Shown one piece after another: positions 26,327-37,318 of a stretch of 64,000 bases of DNA. How positions within the stretch are numbered: position 1 is the stretch's first letter; every line of letters starts with the position of its first letter. The stretch comes from Rapana venosa. Lineage: Eukaryota > Mollusca > Gastropoda > Neogastropoda > Muricidae. A program made the position numbers and the translations under genes. Location: assembly GCA_028751875.1 (NCBI GenBank), contig CM054159.1:2718194-2782193 (forward strand). The letters are read 5' to 3'. Under the pieces are notes generated by a model that searched no databases, was not told where the DNA came from, and saw nothing but the letters and a program-made list of their open reading frames with translations.

Positions 26327-27479
26327 CTGGAATAGAAAAAAAAAACAGTGACTAATTAATTAACATGTTCAAATGTTTAATTCAAATTAATCGGATTTTA
26401 TGGCATGAAATAGCACGGTATTGTGCCTGAGCAATGCTATTTTACTGCCAAAAGGGGGGAGGCAAAAGAGAGAGAGAGAGTAAGAGAGAGAAAAAAAACA
26501 AGAGCAAGAGAACACAAAAGACAAAGAGAGAAACTGAGGGGAAAAAAGATAGAAGGGAGAGAGAATGACAAACACACAGGGGAAACAAAGATTAACATTG
26601 TGCGTATGGTCTAACAACTAGTCCAACAACCCACCCCTCTCATTTCCCCCCCCATTACAAAGTTATTTATCAGTGAGACAGTGCAAATTCTTTAGAACTC
26701 CCAGAACGGTAAGCTGAGGAATAACCATCAGCAACAACAGACACACTCCTCTTACTTTTCTGTGTGCTTCCACTTGCTCGTGCCGCATCCTCAGGCATTG
26801 AAGTACCTAGGACGGGAACAGCCTCCATGATAGCTTGATTCTGCACAAAAAAGTGGTGAAGTTTTCCATGGTGAAGTTTCCTGTGGAGAAGTTTTCTGTG
26901 GTGAAATTTCTGTGAAGAAGTTTTCTATAGTGAAGATTACCATAAAGTTTTCTGTGGTAAAGTTTAAGTGAAGAATTTTCTGTGGTGAAGATTTTCCTTG
27001 AAGTTTTCTTTGGGGGAAGTTTTCCATGGTGAAGTTTTCTGTGGAGAAGTGTTTTGTGGTGAACATTTGTGTGGTGAATTTTTCCATGGTGAAGTTTTCC
27101 GTGGTGAAGTTTTCTGTGGAGAAGTTTTCTGTGATATAGTTTCTGTGAAGGGGTTTTCTGCAGTGAAGATTTTCGTGAAATTTTGATTGGTGAATTTTTC
27201 TGCGGTAGAGTTTTCTGTAGTGTCATTTTCCATGGTGTTTTTTGTGGTGTAGTTTTCCGTAGGTTTCCCTGGTGCTGTCTTCTGTGGTGTTGATTTTCCA
27301 TCATGTCGTTTTCTGCAGTGTTTTTTCTGTGAAGTCATTTTCCATGGTGTAGTATTCCACAACGTAGTATTCAGCATAGTTTTCTGTGGTGTAATTTTCT
27401 GTGATGACGTTTTATGTGATGTAGCCTTTCATACCATTACTGAACCAACTAGTCTAGTCTTCCATGCCATAAGTGGAGC
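26327..27479 (-). repeat. M17: direct module, clean copy
   Basis: SE 26756-26840 is an open 85-nt copy. LE 26852-27479 abuts it through 'cacaaaaaagtg|gtgaag'. On the minus strand a 165-codon frame (27304-26807) crosses from the repeat into the SE, but in a frame different from the SE peptide frame. A full module (M16), not a stub, precedes it, so direct forms do not depend on stubs. Confidence 0.75.
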
Positions 27480-29084
27480 CTGGAATAGAAAAAAAAGCAG
27501 TGCCTAATTAATAAGTATGTTCAGTGTTAATTCAAATTAATAAGATTTTTATTGCATGTTAGCATGGTATTTGCCTGCCCATCAATAGCCTAAGGAAGAC
27601 AAAGGAGAGTAAGGAGAAAAAAAAAAAGGCAAGGGAAGACGAAACACAAAAAAAAAGGAACGTGGGGGGGAAAAAAGAAGGGAGGGAAGAGATTGACAAA
27701 CAAAAGGGGAGAACAAAGACTTACATTGTCTTATGGTCAAACCACAAACCTAAAAAGATAGGGGGAAAGGGAGAATGACAAACACCAGGGGGACAAAGAC
27801 TTACATTGCTTTTGTTCAACAATTAGCCAACAACCCCCCCTTTTCAATCCCCCCTTTTTTACAAAGTATATCAGTTTTAAAGTGCAAATTCTTTAAATCC
27901 CAGAATGTTAAGCTGGGGAATAAAAAACCAACAACAACACACCCCTCTTACCTTTCGGTGTTTCCCACTTGTTTTGGCCGCATCCTCAGGCATTGAAGTA
28001 CCAGGACGGAACGCCCCCATAAAGCTTGTTTTCTGCACAAAAAAGTAAAATTTTTAATTTTACGCATGTCACCCACGCACACGCGCACACATACTCATCA
28101 CAACACAAGCACAGACAGGTGGAACAGAATAGCCTGTGGTTAAACATTGTACATTGCCCTCATGATCTGGTGACAGGGTTCGAATCCCATCAAGGGGGTT
28201 TTCCTTTCTTCTTGGGGGCAAGCTCTCCTAAAAAAGGCGGGTCAAATATTATAGAAAATCTGTAGTCATGAACGTACATAGAACAAGCCCAAAACTAGAC
28301 CAGACCAATGAATGAGAAGCAAAAAAAAGGAAAAAACAAAAAAAAAAGAAAAAAAAAAAGAATCTAATTGATCCCTTAAATCCCCTTATTTTACCCGAAA
28401 GAATGTATAAAATCTGACGTGGCTTGATGGTACGTCAAGTCTTTTCAAACCCTGGGGGACTTTACTGCTGTTGTCCCTTTTACGGATACTTGTCTCCTAC
28501 AGTCTTTCAAGACGTATTTTTTTTGGGTGAATTTTGTGTGGGGAAGTTTTCCATGTGAAAAGTTTCCGTAAAAAATTTTTTGTTTTAAAAATTCCATGAG
28601 TTTTTTTGTGCTAAATTTATGTGAAAAATGTTTTCTGTGTGAAGATTTCCTTGGGGTTTTCTTTAGTGAATTTCTGTAGTGAAGTTTTTCGTGGTGAAAA
28701 TTTCTGTTTGGGGAAATGTTTTGTGGGGGAAAAATTTTCTGTGGTGAAGTTTTCTGGATGAAGTTTCCGTGAAGTTTTTCTGTGGTAAAGTTTTCCGTAC
28801 GTTTTTGTGTAAGTTTTTTGTGGTGAAGTTTTCTGTATGTCTTTTCCCAGGGTGTTTTTTGGGGTAGTTTTCCGTGGGTTTTTCCCTGGTGTTTTTTCCG
28901 TGGTGTTTGTTTTCCTCATGTTGTTTTCTGCAGTGTTTTTCTGTGGATCTTTTTCCCCAGGGTGAAAGATTTTCCAACGTAGTATCCGTAGAATCTGTGG
29001 TGTATTTTTCTGTATGTGTTTCTGTGGGTATCCTTTCATCCCCCCACTGAACCAACGGGTGTAGTCTTCTATGAAAAGTGGAGC
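27480..29084 (-). repeat. M18: full module, deletion-rich
   Basis: Intron b has the same tandem-duplicated segment as M15 (second copy about 27741-27810). SE about 27952-28032, SINE about 28115-28260, LE about 28395-29084. Confidence 0.6.
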
Positions 29085-30643
29085 CTGGAATAGAAAAAAA
29101 AGCAGTGACTAATTAATTAAACAGTTTCAGTTTTAAATTTTAAAAGTTAACCAATTTTTAGGGCATGAAATGGGCAGGGTTTTGTGCCTGGCAAGCTATA
29201 TACTGCCCAAGGAAGGGGCAAAGGAGAGAGAGAGTAAGAAGAGACAAAAAACAAGAGCAAGAGGACAGAAAGAGACAAAAAAAGAAAACCCAGGGAAAAA
29301 GATAGGGGGGGGGAAAAGAAAGACAAACACCAGGGTGAAACAAAACACTTGTGCCTTTGGGCTAACAACTGCCAAAACCCACCCCTATCAATTCCCCCCC
29401 GTTACAAAGTATGATGATGAGAGGTGCAAATTCTTTAAAACCCAAAAATGTTAAGCTGAGGATACCCAAAAACAAAAACAACCTAACCCTTCCCCTTTTT
29501 TGGGGCTTCCCCTTGCCGTGCCAATCCTCAGGCATTAAATACCTGGAGGGAACAGCCTCCAGACAGCTTGATTTGCACAAAAATGAAAATTGTAAATTAC
29601 TATGGGGACACACCACGCACACACACACAGAACTTCACTCACACCTTGACACAGACAGGGAAAAAAAATCCCGGGGGTTAGAGCTGTGCATTTACCCCAT
29701 GATTGGGGACAGGGGTTTTAATCCCAGTCAAGGGGAGTTTTCCTTGTTCTTGTGGCAACTTGCTCTCCCCAAAAATGCAGGTCAAAATTAGGTAGAAAAT
29801 CGTAGTCACTAATGTAGCATAGGACAAACCAAACCCCGACAGACCCGTGAATGAGAAGGCAAAAGGGGTTGAGGAAAGCCCAAAAAGAAAAGGAAAAACA
29901 AAAAAAAAATATGTAATAGAGTCCTGTACTTCTCTTCTTTCCTGAAAAAATTTATAAAATCTGACTGGCTTGATGGTAGTAATCTTCACAGCATGGTGAC
30001 TGATGCTGTTGTCTTCTACAGGATATTTTTTCTGCTCATCTTTCAAGACGTATTTTTTGGGGTGAATTTTTGGTGGGAAGTTTTTCTTTCTGGAAATTTC
30101 CTTGGGGGAAAATTTCCTGTGGGAAGGGTTTTGTGCAAAAATTTTCTGTTTGTGAAGAAAAAGGGGGTTTTCTTTTCTAAAGTGAAGTGAAGAATTTTCT
30201 GTGGGGAAAACTTCCCTTTAAGTTTTTTTTTTTATGAAGTTTTCGTGGTGAAGTTTTTCGTGGGGAAATTTTTTTGGGGGAAAGTGTTTTTTTTGGTGAA
30301 GTTTTTCTGGGGTGAATTTTTCCCTGGTGAAGTTTTCTGTGGGGAAGTTTTCGTATGAAGTTTCCATGAAGAAGTTTTTCTGTGGTTTAGGTTTTTGTAT
30401 TTCATTTTCCCCTGGTTTTTTTGTGGTGAGTTTTCCGTAGTTTCCCTGGTGCTGTCTTTCGTGGTTTGATTTTCTGTCATGTCATTTCTGCAGTGTTTTT
30501 TGTGGGGCATTTCCATGGTGTATAATCTGCAAGGTAGTAAAATTCAGCGTAGTATTCTGTGGGTATTTTTGTGATGATGTTTCGTGGTGTGCCTTTCTAC
30601 CATCACTATTTAATGGTGTAGTCTTCTATGCCATAAGTGGAGC
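29085..30643 (-). repeat. M19: full module, deletion-rich
   Basis: SE about 29492-29573 (weak match), SINE about 29655-29790, LE about 29942-30643. Borders are approximate because of many small deletions. Confidence 0.55.
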
Positions 30644-31575
30644 CGAAATAGAAATACAAAGCATGCCTAAGTAATTAACATGTTCATGTTAATTCAAATT
30701 TTAACAGTTTTTTTGGAAAAAAAAGCATGGTAATTTGGCCCGCGCATGCTATATACTCCTAAGGGAGAGGCAAAAAAAAAGTAAAAGAAAGACAGAGACA
30801 AGAGCAAGAGAGACAGAAAGAGACAAAGAGAGACAGTGAGATGAAGAAGGGAGGGAGGGAGGGAGAATAACAAACACACAGGGAGTAACAAAGACTTATA
30901 TTGTGCTCATGGTCTAGCCACTAAACCTACAACCCACCCCTCTTAATCCCCCCACGTTACAAAAAATGATCAGTGAGACAGTGCAAATTCTTAAGAACTC
31001 CCAGAATGTTAAGCTGAGGAACACCCAACAGCAACAACAAACATACACCTCTTACCTTTTTGTGTCATTCCACTTGCTCATGCTGCATCCTCAGGCATTG
31101 AAGTACCTAGGACGGGAACAGCCTCCATGATAGCTTGATTCTGCACAAAAAAGTGAAATTTAAAATAACCTATGTCCACGCACGCACACACACACGCACG
31201 CTCACTCACACACACACAAGCACAGCCAGGGGGAACAGACAAGCCTGGTGGTTAGAGCATTGTGCATTGCCATTATGATCTGGTGACAGGGGGATTGAAT
31301 CCCAGCCAAGGGGATTTTCCTTTGTTCTTGTGGCAACTTGTCACCTCAAAGAGTGCAGCCCAAATATCAAGCACATAAATCTGCAGTCACTGAACGTAGC
31401 ATACAAGACAAGACTAAACCAGACCAGACCACACCAGATGAGATGAGAATGTAAAATTAATGAGTCAAGACATAACAATTAAAAGGAAAGACACAAAAAA
31501 AAGATATCTAAGAGTGCTGTAAGTCCTTTCCTCACCTGAAAGAATGTAGTAGAAATGCAACTGTGGTTTGCGCCA
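30644..31575 (-). repeat. M20: stub module, clean copy
   Basis: SE 31056-31140 is 85 nt but has CGA changed to TGA (premature stop). SINE about 31228-31385. LE stub 31536-31571 ends at 'gtggtttg' and joins intron b at 'cgccatgctatata'. This is the clearest stub junction in the window. Confidence 0.75.
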
Positions 31576-32611
31576 TGCTATATACTGCCCAAGGAGAGAG
31601 GCAAAGAGAGAGAGAAAGAGAGTGAGAGAGAGAGACAGAGACAACAGCATGAATGACAGAAAGATACAAAGAGAGAAACTGCAGGGAAAAAAGATAGGTA
31701 GGGAGAGAGAATGACAAACACACAGTAAGAAACAAAGACTTATATTTTGCTTATGGTCTAGCCACTAAACCTACAACCCCCACCCCTCCCTTTCTTAATC
31801 CCCCCACGTTACAAAGTATGATCAGTGAGACTGTGCAAATTCTTTAGAACTCCCAGAATGTTAAGCTGAGAAATAACCAACCACAACAACACACATCCAC
31901 CTCTTACCTTTCTGTGTGCTTCAACTTGCTCGTGCCGCATCCTCAGGCATTGAAGTACCTAGGATGGGAACAGCCTCCATGATAGCTTGATTCTGCACAA
32001 AAACTGTGGTGCAGTTTTCCATGGTAAAGTTTCCGTGAAGAAGTTTAGTATTGTGAAGATTACCATGAAGTTTTTCTGTGGTAAAGTTTAGTAAAGAAGT
32101 TTTCTGTAGTGAATATTTCCTTGAAGTTCTCTTTGGTGAAGTTTTCTGTGGTGAAGTTTTCTGTGGTGAAGTTTTATGTGGAGAAGTGTTTTGTGGTGAA
32201 ATTTTATGTGGTGAATTTTTCCATGGTGAAGTTTTCTGAGAAGTTTTCTGTGGAGAAGTTTTCTGTGATGAAGTTTCCGTGAAGAAGTTTTCTGTGGTGA
32301 AGATTTCAGTGAAATGTTCTGTGGTGAAGTTTTTTGTGGTGAAGTTTTCCGTAGTGTCATTTTCCATGGTGCTTTTTGTGGTGTAGTTTTCTGTAGGATT
32401 CCCTGGTGCTGTCTTCCGTGGTGTTGATTTTCCATCATGTCGTTTTATGAAGTGTTTTCTGTGGAGTCATTTTCCATGGTGTATTATTCTGCAGCATAGT
32501 ATTCAGCGTAGTATTCTGTGTTGGAGTTTTTTTAGATGATGTTTTTTGTGGTTTAGCCTTTCATACCATCACTGAACCAACTGGTGTAGTCTTCCATGCC
32601 ATAAGTGGAGC
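31576..32611 (-). repeat. M21: direct module with LE and SE in one frame
   Basis: SE 31908-31992; LE 32003-32611. A shorter A run at the join puts repeat and SE in one minus-strand frame (32367-31921, 148 codons), passing through V-F-V-Q-N-Q-A-I-M. It ends at a TGA in the SE where other copies have GGA. Confidence 0.75.
31921..32367 (-). pseudogene. LE-SE fusion frame in direct module M21
   Basis: One 148-codon frame runs from the pentapeptide repeat through the former intron acceptor into the SE peptide (VQNQAIMEAV), because the A run at the join is shorter than in other direct modules. It ends at TGA inside the SE. It shows how loss of intron a can create a longer combined exon, though this copy is stopped. 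Confidence 0.45.
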
Positions 32612-33196
32612 CTGGAAAAGAAAAAAAAGCAGTGCCTAATTAATTAACATGTTCAGTGTTAATTCAAATGAATCAGATTTTAAAGGCATGAAATAGCATG
32701 CTAATGTGCCTGCGCCATGTTATATACTGCCTAAGGAGAGAGTCAAAGAGAGAGTAAGAGAGAGACAGAGACAAGAGCAAGAGAGACAGAAAGAGACAAA
32801 GAGAGACAGTGAGATGAAGAAGGGAGGGAGGGAGAGAGAATGACAAACACACAGGGAGTTACAAAGACTTACATTGTGCTTATGGTCTAGCCACTAAACC
32901 TACAACCCACCCCTCTCAATCCCCCCAGGTTACAAAGTATGATTAGTCAGAGAGTGCAAATTCTTTAAAACTCCAAGAATGTTAAGCTGAGGAATAACCA
33001 ATAACAACAACAGACATACACCTCTTACCTTTCTGTGTGCTTCCACTTGCTCGTGCCGCATCCTCAGGCATTGAAGTACCTAGGACGGGAACAGCCTGCA
33101 TGATAGCTTGATTCTGCACAAAAAAGTGACATTTTTAATTACGCATGTGCACGCACGCACACGCACATGCATGCTCACTCACACACACAAGCACAG

Positions 33197-33345
33197 ACAG
33201 GGGGAACAGAATAGCCTGGTGGTTAGAGCATTGTGCATTGCCCTCATGATCTAGTGACAGGGGTTCGAATCCCAGTCAAGGGGAGTTTTCTTTCTTCTTG
33301 TGGCAACTTGCTCTCCTCAAAAAGTGCAGGTCAAATATTAGGTAG
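33197..33345 (+). repeat. tRNA-derived SINE-like unit (reference copy in M22)
   Basis: A-box-like TAGCCTGGTGG at 33212-33222 and a perfect B box GGTTCGAATCC at 33262-33272, about 40 bp apart, followed by a non-tRNA body (gtggcaacttgctctcctc). No acceptor stem pairs across the head, so it is not a functional tRNA. It lies antisense to the exon reading in intron a of every full or stub module, evidently copied with the module. Two sequence versions exist: 'agaatagcctgg...gatctagtgac' mostly in beta modules and 'agacaagcctgg...gatctggtgac' mostly in alpha modules. Its true ends and genome-wide dispersal cannot be judged here. Confidence 0.75.
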
Positions 33346-33848
33346 AAAATCTGTTGTCTTTGAACGTAGCATATGAGACAAGACCAAACCACACCAGACT
33401 AGATGAGATGAGAAGGCAAAAGGAATGAGGCAAGACACAACAAGTAAAAGGAAAGACAGAAAAAATATATCTAATTGAGTCCTGTAGTTCTCTTCTTTAC
33501 CTGAAATCAATCATTCCTTATTATTGCGTAAACTTCACTTGTATAAACTAACACCAGAAACGATAAATCTTTTGAAAAGCTTTTTGTCGAATAGGCAGCA
33601 GCTAGTAACTGCAAATAATCAAACATCAGAACTAGTACCTATTAAACATGGAGTACCACAAGGTCAATATTGGGTCCACTTCTATTTTCAATCTATGTAA
33701 ATGACTTACCCCAATTTCTAGAATGTAGCTGTGAAATGTTTGCTGATGACACATCCCTCTATTGTAGTGATTCTGACCCCCACAGACTTACAATCAAACT
33801 TCAACACAATATTGACAGTTTGGGTTTCTTGGGACTCAGCTAAACCAT

Positions 33849-34136
33849 ATGTCCCTAAATACGCGAAAAACTAAGTGTATGTATGTACTAGCAAGACAAA
33901 AGAGACAAAAAATAAAAGATAAATTCCAACCTCTGTTGATAGGTAAAAGAGTAATTGAAGAAGTTGACTCCCACAGAATTCTGGGTGTAATTATTGACAA
34001 AAATCTTACTTGGACTGACCATGTGATGGCGCTAGGAAAACGTCCTTCTTACAAGCTACTTCAGTTATCAAAAATAAAACATTTTCTGAATAACCACTCT
34101 CGCAAACCTTTTTTTTGCGGCCATATTTGCCTATAG
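33849..34136 (+). pseudogene. LINE-3 RT fragment downstream of the catalytic motif
   Basis: 95 codons with NTRKTKCMYV and RILGVIIDKNLTWTDHV, typical of the RT thumb-side region of CR1/L2/Jockey-type elements. Separated from the FADD segment by a frame change near 33840 and from the next segment by another near 34100. Confidence 0.75.
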
Positions 34137-34155
34137 TTGACTATGCTTCATCTCT

Positions 34156-34566
34156 TTGGACAGCTGCAGTGCTACAAATTTAAAATTGATTCATAGATTA
34201 TATAAAAGAGCACTGAAACTTGTTCTACTAAAATCAAGCTCCCTAACCATCAACGATTATAAGGAAACAAATATCCTAACCTTCAAAAACAGACTTTATC
34301 TAAATAAAGCTCTATTTGTCCAGAAAGTTGTCAATGGAAATGCCCCTACAAAGATCACCAATAGCTTCAAAATCAATGAACACAGACATAATCATCTACT
34401 AACATTTCCGAGACCAAGAAATAATCTTTACAAAACAAGCTTCTTGTACTCAGGTAGTGACTTATGGAACAAGCTCCCAAAACGCTTAAAATGTATCAAA
34501 AACAAAAACCAGTTCAAGACACAGCTAAAAAGCCATCTAATGCATGAATACCTAGGAATTGACTAA
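34156..34566 (+). pseudogene. LINE-3 C-terminal fragment
   Basis: 136 codons beginning CSATNLKLIHRLYKRALKL and ending near QLKSHLMHEY at a natural-looking stop (34564-34566). The terminal W-N-x-L-P...F-K-x-x-L-K-x-H-L pattern is the usual end of this LINE type. Confidence 0.75.
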
Positions 34567-34857
34567 TAAGGCAAATCAACCATGATTAATACGGCAAAAT
34601 CAACCATACTTACATTTACCAGCACTAATGGTATTCCTTACAACAAAAATTCAAGTATGTCTTACTGAGACCAGAAATTCTACAGTCACACACTGTATAT
34701 GTGTGGGGGGAGGGGGAGGCAGGAAAGAGGCACACTAATTATGCAAAGAAGTAAGAGTAACCTATGCAAGCTAGTAAATAATCTGCAATTTTGAAACAAG
34801 TGGAAAGGAGGAAATTTTAAAAATCTTTTTATGATAGACCTGATAGCTTGATAGTAT

Positions 34858-34862
34858 GTCCT

Positions 34863-34915
<53 letters not shown>

Positions 34916-34945
34916 CCTCTCTCTCTCCTCTCCTCTCCTTTCCTT
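34858..34945. repeat. (CT)n microsatellite within LINE-3
   Basis: Interrupted CT/CCT repeat in the non-coding 3' part of the element. The Arg/Glu and Ser/Leu open frames on the two strands are by-products. Confidence 0.9.
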
Positions 34946-35256
34946 TCCTCTCCACTCCTCATGCCCTTTGTCTTGTCTAATTCAATAGATTTTATCGTGG
35001 ATGTTGTTTTTATTGCAGTTAGAGATGAGATTATTAGTACTATTATAAGCGATACTGTTTTAGTATGATATTGTTTTTAGTTTGATAGTCCAGTGGATTA
35101 TGGCTTTTGAATTATGTATCGTATAGGGGTCCTACTTGTTTGAATATGTGTCTTTTTTTTTAAACTATTAATTTGATTGAAGGTGTATTTCCCCTTCCCC
35201 CTTGATACTCCTCCCCCACCCCCATCCTTTCTAATGCTTTTCTGTTATCATGGTTA

Positions 35257-35313
35257 TGTTGTTGTCTCATGGTGATGGGGATCATTTGTTATATTGTTGT
35301 CTCATGGTGATGG
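35257..35313. repeat. Short tandem duplication in the LINE-3 3' part
   Basis: A 22-bp stretch ending gttgtctcatggtgatgg occurs at about 35257-35278 and 35292-35313 (period 35 bp). Nothing else recognisable lies in 34970-35900 apart from A/T- and GT-rich sequence. Confidence 0.7.
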
Positions 35314-35955
35314 ACGATTGTTGTTATAATTGTATCTCTATTATGATAATCATTATTATAATCTTATTTGCCTTATCTTGCTTTGATAGCTATTGTGTGA
35401 ATATGTCTTTTTTTTTAAAAAGCGCTATTTGAAAAGTATGAACGCAAAAAAAGCACACGTTTGCTGGGGAGGAGGAGAGGAGGGAGGTCATTGAAGGTAA
35501 TATTGTCAGTAATGACGAATGCCTAGTATTTTCTAACGTTTTATTCTTGTACCTTTTTATTATCTAAAGTATAAACGTGAAAGAATGGATGTAACAGTAG
35601 GTGAAGTAATTTGTTTGTCCTGATGTTTTATGATTTCTTTTTTTAATTCTTAAAACATTTTTATTTAAATGTGTGTGTGGACGTGAGCGCGCACGCGCTT
35701 AGGCATGCATGAGTATGTGTGTGCATGTATATGTATATGTGGTAATTTGTACTTTCAATGTATCTCCTTATCGATTTTTTCCTCTTTTTTTACTGGTTTA
35801 AGTTAACGGTAAATGATGCAATAACCTAATGCCTTAGTATAATCATTACGAAATTTGTTCTTAGATAGATGGCTTGATGAAAAAAAGCAAATGCATTGCT
35901 TATTCAATGTACCATCTGGAAATAAAATTTTGACTTGACTTGACTTGACTTGACT

Positions 35956-36706
35956 TGAAAGAATGTAGAAGAAATCTGACTGTGGCTTGACTGGTACGTC
36001 AAGTCTTGCAAATCATGGGTGACTTGACTGCTGTTGTCTTCTACAGGATACTTTTCTCTGCTACAGTCTTTCAAGACGTAGTTTTCTGTGGTGAATTATT
36101 GTGTGGAGAAGTTTTCTGTAGTGAAATTTCCTGTGCAGAAGTTTTCTGTGGTGAAGTTTCTGTGAATAAGTTTCTGTTGTGAAGATTACCATGAGGTTTT
36201 CTGTGCTAAACTTTATGTGAAGAAGTTTTCTGTGGTGAAAATTTCCTTGAAGTTTTCTTTAGTGAAGTTTTCTGTAGTGAAGATTTTCTGTGGTAAAGTT
36301 TTCTGTGGATAAGTGTTTTGTGGTGAAGTTTTTCATGGTGAAGTTTTCTGTGAAGTTTTCTGTGGAGAAGTTTTCTGTGATGAAGTTTCCTTGAAGTATA
36401 TCTGTGGTGAAGATTTCCGTGACGTTTTCTGTAGTAAAGTTTTCCGTAGTGTCATTTTCCATGGTGTTTTTTGTGGTGTAGTTTTCCGTAGGTTTCCCTG
36501 GTGCTGTCTTCCGTGGTGTTGATTTTCCGTCATGTCATTTTCTGCAGTGTTTTCTGTGGAGTCATTTTCCATGGTGTAGATTTCTGCAACGTAATATTCA
36601 GCGTAGTATTCTGTGGTATAGTTTTCTGTGATGATGTTTTCTGTGGTGTAGCCTTTCATACCATCACTGAACCAACTGGTGTAGTCTGCCATGGCATAAG
36701 TGGAGC
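35956..36706 (-). pseudogene. Beta-type LE reference copy, interrupted by LINE-3
   Basis: The acceptor-side frame (36692-36333) reads DYTSWFSDGMKGY, then TENDMTEN, then a PQKT-type repeat, and stops where ACCATGAAA is read one base out of phase as TGA. A second frame (36462-36259) carries the TENF-type repeat. LINE-3 separates the last six bases and the donor from the rest. Beta copies share 'gaagattaccatgaggtttt' on the plus strand. Confidence 0.5.
36060..36460. repeat. 15-bp minisatellite of the LE (reference block)
   Basis: The plus-strand unit is close to GTGGTGAAGTTTTCT with many one-base variants and length changes. Minus-strand reading gives TTENF, PQKTS or HRKLH according to frame, with no stop in any frame of the consensus. 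On the plus strand one frame has a TGA in every unit. The same block fills every LE in the array. Confidence 0.8.
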
Positions 36707-36826
36707 CTGGAATAGAAAAAAAGCAGTGCCTAATTAATTGACATGTTCAGTGTTAATTCAAATTAATCAGATTTTTATGACATAAAATAGCATGGTATTC
36801 TGCCTGGGCAATGCTATATAATGTCC

Positions 36827-36950
36827 AAGGAGAGAGGCAAAGAGAGAAAGAGAGTAAGAGAGAGACAAAAACAAGAGCAAGAGGGACAGAAAGAGACAAA
36901 GAGAGAAACTGAGGGGAAAAAAGATAGGGAGGGAGAGAGAATGACAAACA
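36827..36950. repeat. Polypurine tract of intron b (reference copy)
   Basis: About 120 nt with almost only A and G on the plus strand (gagagagtaagagagagaca, then gggaaaaaagatagggaggg). It recurs in every module. On the minus strand it gives Ser/Leu/Phe-rich open frames, which I do not count as genes. It also holds TTTTTTCCCCTCAG on the minus strand, an acceptor-like sequence that could act as an alternative 3' splice site. Confidence 0.8.
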
Positions 36951-37147
36951 CACAGGGTGAAACAAAGACTTACATTGTGCGTATGGTCTAACAACTAGTC
37001 CAACAACCCACCCCTCTCAATCCCCCCACGTTACAAAGTATGATCAGCTAGATAGTGCAAATTCACGCTCACTCAAATGAATGAGGCAAGACATGATAAG
37101 CTGAGGAACACCCAACAGCAGCAACAGCAGACACACACTCCTCTTAC

Positions 37148-37232
37148 CTTTCTGTGTGCTTCCACTTGCTCGTGCTGCATCCTCAGGCATTGAAGTACCT
37201 AGGACGGGAACAGCCTCCATGATAGCTTGATT
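37148..37232 (-). CDS. Reference copy of the 85-nt short exon-like unit (SE)
   Basis: On the minus strand the unit follows ...TTTTCTGTGCAG and precedes GTAAGAGG. It encodes 28 residues plus one base: NQAIMEAV, then PVLGTSM, then PEDAARASG, then STQK. Exactly 85 nt is kept in 12 of the 14 copies in clean sequence. Open copies: 9192-9276, 26756-26840, 33029-33113, 37148-37232, 38751-38835, 41098-41182, 60815-60899 and 62397-62481. Copies with a stop or shift: 2571-2656, 4149-4233, 5825-5911, 31056-31140, 31908-31992 and 45237-45321. The leftover G joins the GC that opens the LE to make a Gly codon. I recognise no protein family. No start or stop codon belongs to it, so it is an internal exon if it is one at all. 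Confidence 0.45.
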
Positions 37233-37256
37233 CTGCACAGAAAAGTCACATTTGAA

Positions 37257-37318
37257 TTTACGTATGTGCACACACGCACGCACACACACACATGCACGCT
37301 CACGCACACCCACAAGCA
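37257..37318. repeat. CA-rich alternating purine-pyrimidine tract (reference copy)
   Basis: Interrupted (CA)n/(GCAC)n next to the SINE head, present in nearly every intron a (also 2688-2735, 33140-33195, 62505-62560). Alternating purine-pyrimidine sequence can adopt Z-DNA; that is general knowledge, not shown here. Confidence 0.8.

Larger units (their letters stand above)
33507..35955 (+). mobile_element. LINE-3: CR1/L2-like non-LTR retrotransposon, 5'-truncated
   Basis: Flanked by a 5-bp target-site duplication TGAAA (33502-33506 and 35956-35960). The 3' end has AATAAA at 35921-35926 followed by (TTGAC)n. The coding part (about 33510-34566) starts inside the RT; FADD is at 33739-33750, preceded by a one-base loss in the VPQGS-type motif. 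The C-terminal signature LWNKLPKRLK...FKTQLKSHL matches the CR1/L2 style. The element sits 6 bp from the donor of an LE. The non-coding 3' part (34567-35929) is long and includes a CT microsatellite, so an older nested insertion is possible. Confidence 0.85.
32612..36706 (-). repeat. M22: full module, beta-type LE split by LINE-3
   Basis: SE 33029-33113 is open (one E-to-Q change). SINE core 33197-33345. The LE is 33501-33506 plus 35956-36706, with LINE-3 between. Without the insertion and one target copy it would be 752 nt, the 2-mod-3 length that phase 1 to 0 requires, but the acceptor-side frame meets a TGA at about 36333. Confidence 0.8.

Noticed and set aside
33200..33290. A functional tRNA gene
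   Set aside because: A and B boxes are present, but the ends do not pair as an acceptor stem and the unit continues into a SINE body repeated in each module.
34686..34962. Arg/Glu-repeat frames
   Set aside because: By-product of the CT microsatellite in the non-coding part of LINE-3.
36753..36994. Minus-strand Ser/Leu/Phe-rich frames (FSLPPYLFSPQFL type) that look like signal peptides or membrane proteins
   Set aside because: They come from the complement of the intron b polypurine tract and vary in frame and length between modules.
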